Assembly (NCBI RefSeq): GCF_900128495.1 | Contig: NZ_LT635801.1 | Span: forward strand, 2,225,083-2,289,082 | Reading direction: 5' to 3' | Origin: Bacteroides ilei | GTDB lineage: Bacteria; Bacteroidota; Bacteroidia; Bacteroidales; Bacteroidaceae | Length of the DNA stretch: 64,000 nucleotides | In this document: positions 45,878-55,163 of the stretch, in pieces | Layout: each line of letters opens with the position of its first letter | Numbering within the stretch: position 1 is the first letter of the stretch | Notes under the pieces: model-generated | The model's database searches: none | The model's input: only the letters and a program-made list of their open reading frames with translations | What the model was told of the DNA's origin: nothing | Made by a program: the position numbers and the translations under genes

Positions 45878-46642
45878 TCAGTCCAGCATGAAGTTCCAAT
45901 GTTTCCCGGATTCGTCTGTGCCTGTGAAACGGAATCCTTCCCATTCGAACCCTTTCAGCTCTTCCGGATCTTCAATCCGGTTTTTCAGGATAAAACGGGT
46001 CATTTCTCCTCTGCACATCTTGGCGTAAACGACTATCGTGGCCGGTTTTCCGTTTTTCCACGTATAGAATTCCGGGGTGATGACCTGTACTTCCCTGTCA
46101 ACCTTCTCCCAATCGAAGAGGTTCTTCATCTCTTCACTGGCCAGATCGACCAATATACCTTCCTCCTCCCGGATAGAGTTGATGAAATAGTCGGTCAATC
46201 TGGGTTTCCAATAATCGAAAATAGAAATGTTGCCGTATTCGGGCAGTTTTACATCTCCTTCCAGCCGGTAATTCTTTATCAGGTCGAGCGGACGCAACAG
46301 TCCGTACAGGAATGATGTAATGAACAGATGTTCTTGTGCATACCGGAAGTCCTCTTCGGTAAAATCCTTGGCGCAGATGTGTTTGAACACCATTCCGGTG
46401 TAGGAAAGCAGCGCCGGAAGACTTTCCGTTTCTGCCGACAGGAAATCCTGGTACCGCAGATAGTTGGCTGCTGCCAGCTTTGGGTTTACACGCAGCAGTT
46501 TCCCCAGTTCCTGTGAAGAATATCGGGAGAGTTCGATGGCATGCTGCCTGGCTTCTTCGCTGAAATGCGGGATACTTGAAAAAGGCACTCTTACAGAAGA
46601 GCGGGCGGCCATGGTCTTGGCACATGAGATATAGGTAATCAT
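45878..46642 (-). CDS. yaaA: Peroxide stress protein YaaA (DUF328)
   Basis: A 254-residue protein with the family start MITYISCAKTMA, the central YTGMVFKHICAKDFTEED (with YxG-x-V) and LFITSFLYGLLRPLDLIKNYRLE, and the end FTGTDESGKHWNFMLD. In E. coli YaaA limits free iron during peroxide stress, but the mechanism is open. It begins 6 bases after the lptG stop, so it ends the lon-tgt-lptG-yaaA operon. Normal length and motifs. Confidence 0.94.
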   Translation of the reverse strand: MITYISCAKTMAARSSVRVPFSSIPHFSEEARQHAIELSRYSSQELGKLLRVNPKLAAANYLRYQDFLSAETESLPALLSYTGMVFKHICAKDFTEEDFRYAQEHLFITSFLYGLLRPLDLIKNYRLEGDVKLPEYGNISIFDYWKPRLTDYFINSIREEEGILVDLASEEMKNLFDWEKVDREVQVITPEFYTWKNGKPATIVVYAKMCRGEMTRFILKNRIEDPEELKGFEWEGFRFTGTDESGKHWNFMLD

Positions 46643-46648
46643 TTTCGC

Positions 46649-47809
46649 TTATTTCGGTGCTTTACGGTACAGGTAAATGGCAATGAACAGATAAAGTATA
46701 TTCGGTATCCATACAGCTATTGCCGGAGGGACATTCCCGTTGACCGCAAAGGTCGAGGATATTGTCTGGAACAGGATATAAGAAAAGCTCAATCCCAGCC
46801 CGATACCGAGATGCAGTCCCATTCCCCCCTTTACTTTACGTGACGACAAGGAAAGTCCGATGGTAGTCAGGATAAAGGCCGCAAACGATGTAGCGATCCG
46901 TCGGTGGTACTCCACCTCAAACTCCTTGATGTTGGCAAATCCACGCTGTTTCTGCTTGCTGATGTATTCGCTCAACTGTGGACTGGTCATCGTTTCCTGC
47001 TGTCCCCGCTGTATGAGGAAATCCTGCGGTTCCATCTTGATGATGGAGTCCATATTGTCTCCGCGTGTAATATGTTCCCGCATACCTTTCATTTCGCGGA
47101 TCATATAATCCTTGATGATCCAGCGGTGATAGGTTGTGGTGTCATAGGTTATCCGGCGGGCCGTGAGATGTGAGACCAACTTGTGATCCTTATCGAACTT
47201 GTCGAGTGAGAAACGGTATCCTGTCTTGTTGTAATCCTCGTAGCGCTCAATGTAGGCTATTACTCCGGTATCCACTTCCAGCTGGATATTGCCCGCATAA
47301 TTGACTGTCTTCTTCTTTTTGTAGACATTCTCAAACTTCAAGCGGGTAACACTGCCTTTCGGAATAACCTCTGTACTTAAGACAAAAGTAAGCCCCGAAA
47401 TGATAGCCGCCGAAATCATGTAGGGAACCATCAGCCGTTTGAAGCTCATCCCGGTAGAGAACATGGCTATGATTTCCGAATTTTCGGCCAGTTTGGATGT
47501 AAAGAAAATGACAGCAATGAAAACGAACAGAGGGCTGAACAGATTGGTGTAATAGGGGATGAAGTTCAGATAGTAGTCGAAGATGATTGCTTTGAGCGGT
47601 GCCTTGTTGTTGATGAACCGGTCAATGTTTTCATTGATATCAAAAACTACCGCAATCGAAATGATCAGAGCGATGGCAAAGAAGTAGGTTCCCAGAAATT
47701 TGACGATAATATACCGGTCCAGTCGCTTCAGCCATTTGGTATGGAAGATTTCCCGGTCGAAAATCTTCCTGAACATCCCTTTATTTAATTTGAATGATAT
47801 CTTTTTCAT
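46649..47809 (-). CDS. LptF/LptG-family LPS export permease (YjgP/YjgQ)
   Basis: A 386-residue inner-membrane protein. An initial helix after RLDRYIIVKFLGTYFFAIAL is followed by several transmembrane segments, a periplasmic beta-rich domain (about 130-270), and three C-terminal helices ending in FIAIYLYRKAPK. With LptB it powers lipopolysaccharide export to the outer membrane. The start ATG at MKKISFKL is preferred over an earlier frame that overlaps the tgt end. It begins 14 bases after the tgt stop. LptF and LptG cannot be told apart here; the pair member is elsewhere. Confidence 0.88.
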   Translation of the reverse strand: MKKISFKLNKGMFRKIFDREIFHTKWLKRLDRYIIVKFLGTYFFAIALIISIAVVFDINENIDRFINNKAPLKAIIFDYYLNFIPYYTNLFSPLFVFIAVIFFTSKLAENSEIIAMFSTGMSFKRLMVPYMISAAIISGLTFVLSTEVIPKGSVTRLKFENVYKKKKTVNYAGNIQLEVDTGVIAYIERYEDYNKTGYRFSLDKFDKDHKLVSHLTARRITYDTTTYHRWIIKDYMIREMKGMREHITRGDNMDSIIKMEPQDFLIQRGQQETMTSPQLSEYISKQKQRGFANIKEFEVEYHRRIATSFAAFILTTIGLSLSSRKVKGGMGLHLGIGLGLSFSYILFQTISSTFAVNGNVPPAIAVWIPNILYLFIAIYLYRKAPK

Positions 47810-47823
47810 TGCTGGATTAAATG

Positions 47824-48954
47824 TTACAATCGAGTAGAAATACGTTTCACCATAGCCGGTTTCCATGAAGAGAAATCGCCCGCAATGATGTGTTTGCGTG
47901 CTTCACCCACCAGCCACAGATAAAAGGCCAGGTTATGGATGGAAGCGATCTGCATGGCCAGCAGTTCCTGTGCGTGGAACAGATGGCGCAGGTAAGCGCG
48001 GCTGTACATTGTATCCACGTAGGAAGCGCCGTCGGCCTCAATTGGCGAATAGTCATTCTCCCATTTCTTGTTACGCATGTTCATGATACCGTCTTTGGTA
48101 AAAATCATTCCGTTCCTTCCGTTGCGGGTAGGCATGACGCAATCGAACATGTCCACGCCCCGTTCTATCCCTTCCAGAATGTTGACAGGAGTTCCTACTC
48201 CCATCAAATATCGAGGTCGGTCGGCAGGCAGGATTTCGTTCACCACTTCAATCATCTCATACATCTTTTCGGTCGGTTCACCTACAGCCAGACCTCCGAT
48301 TGCATTGCCGTCAGCCCCCTTCGATGCGATGTATTCGGCCGAACGACGGCGCAGGTCAGGGTAAACACATCCCTGGACTATCGGGAAAAGTGACTGGTTA
48401 TATCCGTATTTCGGTTCAGTCTCATTGAAGCGGGTTATGCAGCGGTCAAGCCAGCGGTGTGTCAGTTCCATGGATTTTTTTGCATAGTCATAATCGGATG
48501 TACCTGGTGCACATTCATCGAAAGCCATCATGATATCGGCTCCGATGGTACGTTCGATATCCATGACCCGTTCCGGAGTGAACATGTGCTTCGAACCGTC
48601 AATATGTGAACGGAATTCCACACCTTCTTCTTTCATTTTCCGGATACCGGATAAGGAAAATACCTGGAATCCTCCGCTGTCGGTCAGCATCGGCCGGTCG
48701 AAGCCGTTGAACTTATGCAGTCCGCCTGCACCTTCAATGATGTCAAGTCCCGGACGCAGATAAAGATGATAGGTATTCCCCAGAATAATCTGTGCCTTGA
48801 TGTCATCTTTCAACTCATGAAGATGCACGCCTTTTACTGTGCCTAAGGTCCCTACCGGCATAAAGATAGGGGTTTCGATAGTTCCATGGTCGGTAGTGAT
48901 CAGTCCGGCCCGTGCGTTGCTTCGTGGATCGGTATATTGTAATTCGAATTTCAT
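47824..48954 (-). CDS. tgt: tRNA-guanine transglycosylase (Tgt) without the usual zinc cysteines
   Basis: A 376-residue enzyme that exchanges G34 for preQ1 in tRNAs with GUN anticodons. The catalytic Asp in DSGGFQVFSL (near 93) and GLAVGEP (near 231) are present, and MFDCVMPTRNGRNG near 268 contains the second Asp. The C-terminal zinc site CxCxxC is missing: the aligned stretch reads EADGASYVDTMYSRAYL (near 310-326). A His in IASIHN remains. This looks like the Bacteroides form I recall. It sits 31 bases after lon. Confidence 0.92.
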   Translation of the reverse strand: MKFELQYTDPRSNARAGLITTDHGTIETPIFMPVGTLGTVKGVHLHELKDDIKAQIILGNTYHLYLRPGLDIIEGAGGLHKFNGFDRPMLTDSGGFQVFSLSGIRKMKEEGVEFRSHIDGSKHMFTPERVMDIERTIGADIMMAFDECAPGTSDYDYAKKSMELTHRWLDRCITRFNETEPKYGYNQSLFPIVQGCVYPDLRRRSAEYIASKGADGNAIGGLAVGEPTEKMYEMIEVVNEILPADRPRYLMGVGTPVNILEGIERGVDMFDCVMPTRNGRNGMIFTKDGIMNMRNKKWENDYSPIEADGASYVDTMYSRAYLRHLFHAQELLAMQIASIHNLAFYLWLVGEARKHIIAGDFSSWKPAMVKRISTRL

Positions 48955-48985
48955 GTATAAGAAACTGCAGTATGGTTCTGTATTT

Positions 48986-51481
48986 TTATTTTTTATCTTC
49001 CTTGTCCTTGTTGTCTTCCTCCTTTACAGTGAAGTCGATAGCGTCGGCTACTTTTTCGTCTGTGAGTGCCAGGGCCAGTACTTCCTTGATATCCTTTACA
49101 TAATGGAAGTTGACACCCTTCAGATACATCGGCTGGATCTCCTCGATGTCCTTGCGGTTTTCTGCGCATAGGATAATGTCGGTAATTCCTGCACGTTTGG
49201 CTGCCAGAATCTTTTCACGGATTCCTCCTACCGGCAATACTTTACCCCGGAGCGTGATTTCACCGGTCATGGCCAGGTTGGCTTTTACTTTCCGTTGTGT
49301 GAGCGCCGAAGCCAGCGAAGTTACCATTGTTATACCGGCAGAAGGACCGTCCTTAGGTATGGCCCCTTCCGGTACGTGGATATGGATGTTCCAGTTATCG
49401 AAAATACCTTCCGGCAAGTCGAGCAGATGTGCATGGGCTTTCAGGTATTCCAAAGCCAGCATAGCCGATTCCTTCATTACGTCTCCCAGATTACCGGTAA
49501 GTGTCAGCCGGCCTCCTTTGCCTTTGCTCAGACTGGTTTCTACAAACAGGATTTCACCTCCTACAGCCGTCCATGCCAGTCCCGTAACCACGCCTGCGTA
49601 TTCATTACCCTGGTATTTGTCACGTGAATATTCTTCGATACCCAGGTATTTCTTCACGTCGGCAACCTTTATTTCATGTAAGCCGGTAAATTTGTCACTG
49701 GCTATTTCCAAAGCGATTTTACGCATGATTTTGCTGATTTTCTTTTCCAGTTCGCGCACACCGCTCTCACGTGTATAGTTCTCGACAATGTATTCGATTG
49801 CCGGTTTGGTGAATTTTACGTATTCTTTGCTTAATCCGTTGTTTTCCAACTCTTTCGGAATCAGGTGCCGACGGGCGATCTCTATCTTTTCCTCCGTGAT
49901 ATAGCCGCTTACCTCTATCAGTTCCATACGGTCGAGCAACGGGGTAGGGATCGTTCCCAAATTATTTGCCGTAGCGATAAACATCACTTTCGACAAATCG
50001 TAATCCATATCGATATAATTGTCATGGAACGTATTGTTCTGTTCCGGATCAAGCACTTCCAGCATAGCCGAACTCGGATCGCCCTGGCGGTCGCTCGACA
50101 ATTTGTCGATTTCGTCCAGAATAATGACCGGATTCGAAGTTTCTGCCTTTATCAGGCTTTTGATGATACGTCCCGGCATTGCACCGATATAGGTCTTGCG
50201 GTGACCGCGTATTTCGGCTTCATCATGTACGCCTCCCAATGACATCCGGACATATTTGCGTTTCAATGCAGATGCGATGGAACGTCCCAATGAAGTCTTG
50301 CCGACTCCCGGGGGGCCGTACAGGCAGATAATCGGTGACTTCAGGTCACCCTTCAACTTCAATACAGCCAGGTGTTCAAGAATACGTTCCTTGACCTTCT
50401 CCAATCCGTAATGGTCTTTATTCAGAATCTTTTCGGCATTCGGGATATCGAGTACATCGGTCGAACAGACATCCCAAGGCAGCGCCAGAAGTGTCTGAAG
50501 ATAAGTAAGTTGTACATTATAGTCGGGCGACTGAGGATTGATACGTTCCAGTTTCTTCACTTCGCGCTCAAAGACCTCGGCCACTTCCTTCTTCCATTTT
50601 TTCTGTTCCCCCTTTTTCCTGAGTTCTTCTATCTCGTCATCCTGCCCGTTTCCGAGTTCATCCTGGATATTCTTGATCTGTTGCTGCAGGAAATATTCCT
50701 TCTGCTGGCGGTCGAGTTCCTCACGGGTCTTCATCTGGATACTTTTCTTCAAAGACGCCAGTTGGTTTTCTTTGTTGAGAAGTTGGATAAGAGTATAGAG
50801 TCTGTCCTTCAAGCTGTTCTGGCACAACAATTTATATTTTTCATCAAGAGCAAACGGGAAATTGGTACTGATAAAGTTTACCAGGACATCCTCCTTGTCA
50901 AGATTCTTCAAGGCCAGTTGCGCGTCCGGATTCATGACATCGGAATTCTCGATGAAACGGTTGCTTTCTTCACGACACATTTCCACCAACGCCTTGAACT
51001 CCTGGGTATCTTCTACAGCCATATTCTCTTCTACGAGGCTTACGTGTCCTTTCAGATAAGGACGTTTGCTGGTAATCTTGTCAAGGTGTACCTTCAGGTT
51101 GCTGGCCTGCAGGATTACAGTTGTATTTGATGAACCAGGGATATCAAAGATGCGGAGTACACGTCCGATTACGGCTATAGGATAAAGGTCGTCCAATATC
51201 GGATATTCCACTTCCGTACGAATCTGGGTGGCAACCACTATATGCTTGTTGTTCTTCAATGCAGCATTTACCAGACTTTGGGTAGCACGGCGGCCTACTG
51301 TAACCGGCATGACCACATTCGGGAACAGGAGCATGTTGCGCAGAGTCATTATCGGCAGTTCGTGATCCAGCTCTTCTGCAGAGAGGTTTGCTGCGGGAGT
51401 TTCAATTTCAGCTATCATCGACATATCATCTGTATCTAAATATTCAAATTCTTTGATTGCACTATTTTTCTTTTTCGCCAT
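48986..51481 (-). CDS. lon: ATP-dependent protease Lon
   Basis: An 831-residue cytoplasmic protease. An N-terminal substrate domain (LPIMTLRNMLLFPNVVMPVTV) is followed by the AAA+ domain with Walker A GPPGVGKTSLG (near 388) and Walker B VIILDEIDKL. The Ser-Lys dyad is in PKDGPSAG (near 712) and LAAKRAG (near 762). An acidic, Lys/Asp-rich tail follows. It opens the operon lon-tgt-lptG-yaaA. The ATG at MAKKKNS was chosen because the open frame upstream overlaps the region before the promoter. Confidence 0.97.
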   Translation of the reverse strand: MAKKKNSAIKEFEYLDTDDMSMIAEIETPAANLSAEELDHELPIMTLRNMLLFPNVVMPVTVGRRATQSLVNAALKNNKHIVVATQIRTEVEYPILDDLYPIAVIGRVLRIFDIPGSSNTTVILQASNLKVHLDKITSKRPYLKGHVSLVEENMAVEDTQEFKALVEMCREESNRFIENSDVMNPDAQLALKNLDKEDVLVNFISTNFPFALDEKYKLLCQNSLKDRLYTLIQLLNKENQLASLKKSIQMKTREELDRQQKEYFLQQQIKNIQDELGNGQDDEIEELRKKGEQKKWKKEVAEVFEREVKKLERINPQSPDYNVQLTYLQTLLALPWDVCSTDVLDIPNAEKILNKDHYGLEKVKERILEHLAVLKLKGDLKSPIICLYGPPGVGKTSLGRSIASALKRKYVRMSLGGVHDEAEIRGHRKTYIGAMPGRIIKSLIKAETSNPVIILDEIDKLSSDRQGDPSSAMLEVLDPEQNNTFHDNYIDMDYDLSKVMFIATANNLGTIPTPLLDRMELIEVSGYITEEKIEIARRHLIPKELENNGLSKEYVKFTKPAIEYIVENYTRESGVRELEKKISKIMRKIALEIASDKFTGLHEIKVADVKKYLGIEEYSRDKYQGNEYAGVVTGLAWTAVGGEILFVETSLSKGKGGRLTLTGNLGDVMKESAMLALEYLKAHAHLLDLPEGIFDNWNIHIHVPEGAIPKDGPSAGITMVTSLASALTQRKVKANLAMTGEITLRGKVLPVGGIREKILAAKRAGITDIILCAENRKDIEEIQPMYLKGVNFHYVKDIKEVLALALTDEKVADAIDFTVKEEDNKDKEDKK

Positions 51482-51526
51482 ACTTTGGTTTTGTATTATA
51501 GCTTTATGTAAAGTCCAAAACGGGTA

Positions 51527-51534
51527 CAAAGTTA
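51527..51534 (-). promoter_or_regulatory. -7 element of lon operon promoter
   Basis: The minus strand reads TAACTTTG about 46 bases before the lon ATG. The 170-base divergent gap also holds the TrmN6 promoter. Confidence 0.6.
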
Positions 51535-51621
51535 ATCATTCCGCTTTGAATATGGAAACAGTTTTCCAGCAAAAGCAACAAATACACAAGCTCATTTCTG
51601 ACAAAATTGCTTGGTTTTTTC

Positions 51622-51629
51622 TATTTTTG
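51622..51629 (+). promoter_or_regulatory. -7 element of the tRNA methylase gene
   Basis: TATTTTTG, followed by ACG, 24 bases before the ATG. Confidence 0.55.
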
Positions 51630-51652
51630 ACGAAAAATAAGAATTATAAAGT

Positions 51653-52366
51653 ATGGCCAGACCTTTTTTCAGCTTCAAACAGTTTACGGTTTATCATGAC
51701 AGATGTGCTATGAAAGTGGGAACGGACGGAGTCCTTCTGGGGGCTTGGACCGACATTGCCGGTGTCCGGCGTATTTTGGATATAGGTACAGGAACAGGAC
51801 TGATAGCATTGATGCTTGCACAGCGTTCGGACCAAGCTACGGTCAAAGGGATTGATATTGATAAGGATTCGGTAGGACAGGCTGCCGAGAACGTGGCTGC
51901 CTCCCCGTGGAAAGAACGGGTTTCGATTGAGCTGGACGATGTCCGTGAATTCTGCAAACGGGAGGCCGGGAACTATGACTGCATCGTGTCAAATCCTCCT
52001 TATTTCCGGGAGAACGTACATTGCCCGGCGCAGGCACGGAATACGGCAAGGCATACATCCGGACTGTCGTTCGACGAGTTGCTTTCTGCTGTCGAACTGT
52101 TATTGTCCTTTGATGGCCGTCTGTCGGTAATTGTTCCGGCAGATGCCGCTTCCGATTTCATCAGTTGTGCCGTATCCCATTCTCTTTATCTTCAGCGGCA
52201 GACGTGGGTACATACCAAGCCGGGACTGGACCCCAAACGTGTCCTGATGACATTTTCAAGGCAAATGGGGGAGAATAGTGTCGACCATCTGACCATCGAG
52301 ATGGAACGTCATGTCTATACGCCGGAGTTCATCGGACTGACCAGAGATTTCTATCTGGCTCTCTGA
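51653..52366 (+). CDS. tRNA1(Val) A37 N6-methyltransferase (YfiC/TrmN6-like)
   Basis: A 237-residue Rossmann methylase. The N-terminal FKQFTVYHDRCAMKVGTDGVLLGAW is typical of the YfiC group, the SAM-binding loop is ILDIGTGTGLIALML (near 41-55), and the catalytic NPPY is at IVSNPPYFRE (near 106-109). The product would be m6A37 in tRNA1(Val), though substrate is inferred. Divergent from lon. It is followed by the convergent lipid kinase gene with a 54-base gap. Length is normal. Confidence 0.88.
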   Translation: MARPFFSFKQFTVYHDRCAMKVGTDGVLLGAWTDIAGVRRILDIGTGTGLIALMLAQRSDQATVKGIDIDKDSVGQAAENVAASPWKERVSIELDDVREFCKREAGNYDCIVSNPPYFRENVHCPAQARNTARHTSGLSFDELLSAVELLLSFDGRLSVIVPADAASDFISCAVSHSLYLQRQTWVHTKPGLDPKRVLMTFSRQMGENSVDHLTIEMERHVYTPEFIGLTRDFYLAL

Positions 52367-52420
52367 AGCTATGTCCGGTTTCAGTATTTCTTTTCAGGCA
52401 CTTCCTTTTTCGCCATTCCG

Positions 52421-53455
52421 TCAGTTGCGCTTGGACAAACGGCGTAATATATTGTGGTTAAGCTTCAGCAGCTCCTTATGTTTCCTGATGATGGTTGTTG
52501 TAAGAGGCTTGCGTCCTACAAAATCGGCAAAATACTGGAATGGGTTGAACGGTTCCGGAACAAAACGTCCCTTTTCTGGGGCTATCACCTTAAGTCCGCC
52601 AGGGACGATTTCTACCTTGAGGTCCTTCCCTCCCATAATAGGGTCTCCATCGAAATGGAATACACCTTCCGAACTCCGATGGATGATTATCTTCTTGTCG
52701 CGCATAGTCTTGATACGGCTGTTCTGGTCGAGTGTCTTGTTGAACAACTGGAAGGAAAGTGCCGGAACATCCATTACCGTAAAAGGCTCAAGAATGGTTA
52801 TGTCCAGCATACCGTCGGACAAAGATGCCTGGGGAGCTATATAGGCATTGTTCCCGTATTGGGAAGCATTGGCGCATGCTATCAGAAAGGCTTTATAACG
52901 TACCGTATCGGTCGAATTTTCAATTTCATACGTTTCCGGCCTGTAGGTAAGGCTTTCATGAAGCGTGTTCTCCAGGTAAGTGAGAAGTCCCCTTTTTCCG
53001 GAATCGGCAAACTTCAGGCTGACAAATGCATCGAAGCCTACGCCACAGGTACAGAAGAACGGATGGCTGTCGATGATTCCATAGTCCATGGTCCTTACAT
53101 ATCCCTGGTTCAATACATCTATTGCACCTTTGGGTTCCATCGGGATATGGAGATGACGTGCCAGTCCGTTGCCCGAACCGCACGGTATGATACCCATGGC
53201 CGTATCGGTATGTATCAGAGAACGGCCTATTTCATTGATTGTCCCGTCGCCGCCGATCGCTACGACGATATCTGTATTGTCTTCCACAGCCTTGCGGGCT
53301 ATTTCACAGGCGTGTCCGGCATATTGGGTACGGCTGATTCTGTAATCATATTTTGTTCGGTCCAGACGTTCGACAATCAGCCGGAGAATCATTTCCTTAT
53401 TGTGGGTGCCTGATATCGGATTGACAACAAACACGATTTGTTTTTTGAGACTCAT
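52421..53455 (-). CDS. Diacylglycerol kinase family lipid kinase
   Basis: A 344-residue kinase. The N-terminal KQIVFVVNPISGT (about 4-16) and IVVAIGGDGTINEIGRSLI (about 60-78) with the ATP-binding GGDGTxNE are intact, and PCGSGNGLARHL follows. The C-terminal domain carries DYGIIDSHPFFCTCGVGFDAF and later FHFDGDP with the metal-binding Asp. These are DgkB/YegS-like features. Substrate (diacylglycerol, sphingoid base or ceramide) cannot be read from sequence. It is divergent from serine palmitoyltransferase. Confidence 0.9.
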   Translation of the reverse strand: MSLKKQIVFVVNPISGTHNKEMILRLIVERLDRTKYDYRISRTQYAGHACEIARKAVEDNTDIVVAIGGDGTINEIGRSLIHTDTAMGIIPCGSGNGLARHLHIPMEPKGAIDVLNQGYVRTMDYGIIDSHPFFCTCGVGFDAFVSLKFADSGKRGLLTYLENTLHESLTYRPETYEIENSTDTVRYKAFLIACANASQYGNNAYIAPQASLSDGMLDITILEPFTVMDVPALSFQLFNKTLDQNSRIKTMRDKKIIIHRSSEGVFHFDGDPIMGGKDLKVEIVPGGLKVIAPEKGRFVPEPFNPFQYFADFVGRKPLTTTIIRKHKELLKLNHNILRRLSKRN

Positions 53456-53487
53456 CTTTTTCTTATCGGTATTGGTAAGATTTAGAA

Positions 53488-53495
53488 CAAAAGTA
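53488..53495 (-). promoter_or_regulatory. -7 element of the lipid kinase promoter
   Basis: The minus strand reads TACTTTTG, 32 bases before the ATG. Confidence 0.6.
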
Positions 53496-53589
53496 CGACT
53501 ATTTTGTTTAAAATGGATATAATCAGATTATAAATACAGTTTTATGTGTTTTTTTTGTCATAACAGATAGTTTAGTTTATTAAAATTAT

Positions 53590-53597
53590 TATCTTTG
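53590..53597 (+). promoter_or_regulatory. -7 element of spt promoter
   Basis: TATCTTTG, followed by CACG, a strong match, with a leader of about 80 bases before the ATG. Confidence 0.65.
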
Positions 53598-53684
53598 CAC
53601 GTTCTTTTTAAAGATTGTGGTCGGATTTTTTCAGGCCTCATATTAATAATGTAAGCTCAGACTGCTTACCGTATCATAGAAAAC

Positions 53685-54872
53685 ATGGGATTATTACAAG
53701 ACAAATTAAGCAAATTCAGAACGCCTCAGATGTATATGGAGCGGGGCGTTTATCCTTACTTCCGTGAAATTGACAGCGCTCAGGATACAGAGGTGATGAT
53801 GGACGGGAAGAAGGTTTTGATGTTCGGATCAAACTCATATATGGGATTGACCTACGACAAACGAATCATTGAGGCAGCAATTGCCGCAACCCGTAAGTAT
53901 GGTACCGGATGCGCAGGTTCCCGTTTCCTGAACGGAACATTAGACCTTCATGTACAGTTGGAACATGAATTGGCCGAATTCGTCGGTAAAGACGAAGCGC
54001 TGGTTTATTCTACCGGATTTTCCGTCAATGAAGGAGTGGTATCTTGCTTGACAGACCGTAATGACTATATCATTTGCGATGACCGTGACCACGCATCTAT
54101 TGTAGACGGACGTCGTCTGTCTTTTTCAACTCAATTGAAGTACAAACATAACGACATGGCCGCATTGGAAAAAGAACTTGCCAAATGTAAGCCGGAGTCG
54201 GTTAAACTGATTGTAGTGGATGGAGTCTTCTCCATGGAAGGTGATTTGGCAAAGTTGCCTGAGATAGTCAAGCTGAGCGAAAAATACAATGGAAGTATCA
54301 TGGTCGACGAAGCTCATGGTTTAGGGGTATTCGGAAGACAAGGACGTGGCGTATGCGATCATTTCGGATTGACCGACAAGGTTGACCTGATCATGGGCAC
54401 GTTCTCGAAATCATTGGCTTCTATCGGTGGTTTCATCGCTTCCGATAAAGATACGATCAACTGGCTGCGCCACAATTCACGCTCCTATATATTCTCGGCA
54501 AGTAATACTCCAGCTGCCACTGCCGCCGCAATGGAAGCGTTACATATCATCAAGAGCGAGCCGGAACGTCAGGAAAATCTGTGGAAAATTACAAACTATG
54601 CATTGAAATGTTTCCGTGAAGTAGGTTTTGAAATCGGTGATACCGAAAGCCCGATCATACCTTTATATGTGCGTGATACAGACAAGACCTTCGAAGTTAC
54701 CAAATTGGCCTTCGACGAAGGTGTGTTCATCAATCCGGTTATTCCGCCGGCATGTGCGCCACAGGATACACTGGTACGTTTCGCCCTGATGGCTACTCAT
54801 ACCAAAGCGCAGGTTGACTTCGCTATCGATAAGTTGACCAAATGCTTCAAGCAGTTGAATATCTTGAAATAA
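53685..54872 (+). CDS. spt: Serine palmitoyltransferase (sphingolipid synthesis)
   Basis: A 395-residue PLP-dependent alpha-oxoamine synthase that joins serine and an acyl-CoA (palmitoyl or branched) to start sphingolipid synthesis, a hallmark of Bacteroides. The PLP Lys is in MGTFSKSLASIGGF (near 244), the Asp in MVDEAHGLGVFGRQGRG (near 210), and the GSNSYMGL motif is near 48-55. The sequence closely matches the Bacteroides Spt I recall. Similar 2-amino-3-ketobutyrate ligases share these motifs, so Spt is supported mainly by overall resemblance. Confidence 0.88.
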   Translation: MGLLQDKLSKFRTPQMYMERGVYPYFREIDSAQDTEVMMDGKKVLMFGSNSYMGLTYDKRIIEAAIAATRKYGTGCAGSRFLNGTLDLHVQLEHELAEFVGKDEALVYSTGFSVNEGVVSCLTDRNDYIICDDRDHASIVDGRRLSFSTQLKYKHNDMAALEKELAKCKPESVKLIVVDGVFSMEGDLAKLPEIVKLSEKYNGSIMVDEAHGLGVFGRQGRGVCDHFGLTDKVDLIMGTFSKSLASIGGFIASDKDTINWLRHNSRSYIFSASNTPAATAAAMEALHIIKSEPERQENLWKITNYALKCFREVGFEIGDTESPIIPLYVRDTDKTFEVTKLAFDEGVFINPVIPPACAPQDTLVRFALMATHTKAQVDFAIDKLTKCFKQLNILK

Positions 54873-54927
54873 TTTGAGATATATACAGACTTTATTAGGG
54901 AATTTTTATTAAAAGGAGGTTTTTACA

Positions 54928-55041
54928 ATGGGAGCTGCCGGTAATAAAAAACCGAAAGGTATGCATAAAAAGCATGCCCCGGCTTATCAAGTAGAAGAGG
55001 CCATGCATGAAAATGACCTGAAAAAAGGAAAAAAGAAATAA
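54928..55041 (+). CDS. Conserved-looking 37-residue basic protein
   Basis: ATG at 54928 starts MGAAGNKKPKGMHKKHAPAY and the frame runs to TAA at 55039-55041; the product is rich in Lys (about 30 percent) and ends in DLKKGKKK. AAAGGAGGT lies 7 bases upstream (54912-54920), a near-perfect Shine-Dalgarno that is unusual in this genome. It follows spt by 55 bases and is probably co-transcribed. No domain is recognisable; nucleic-acid or ribosome binding is a guess from charge. Confidence 0.7.
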   Translation: MGAAGNKKPKGMHKKHAPAYQVEEAMHENDLKKGKKK

Positions 55042-55131
55042 TTGATTGTTTCTTTTGCGAAAAGAGTTATATCAGTTTGACTTTAAAGGATTTTATAGTT
55101 GGACAGATATAGCTCTTTTCTTATTTTTGTC

Positions 55132-55139
55132 GATAACAA
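55132..55139 (+). promoter_or_regulatory. -7 element of DUF2148 gene promoter
   Basis: TATTTTTG, followed by TCG, 25 bases before the ATG. Confidence 0.55.
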
Positions 55140-55163
55140 TAACTTTAAATTCAAAAACAGAAT

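Noticed and set aside
46860..47173. Plus-strand open frames within lptG
   Set aside because: Shadows of the permease gene; no start context or motif.
52454..53413. 319-codon plus-strand frame over the lipid kinase
   Set aside because: The minus-strand kinase has all catalytic motifs; the antisense frame does not.
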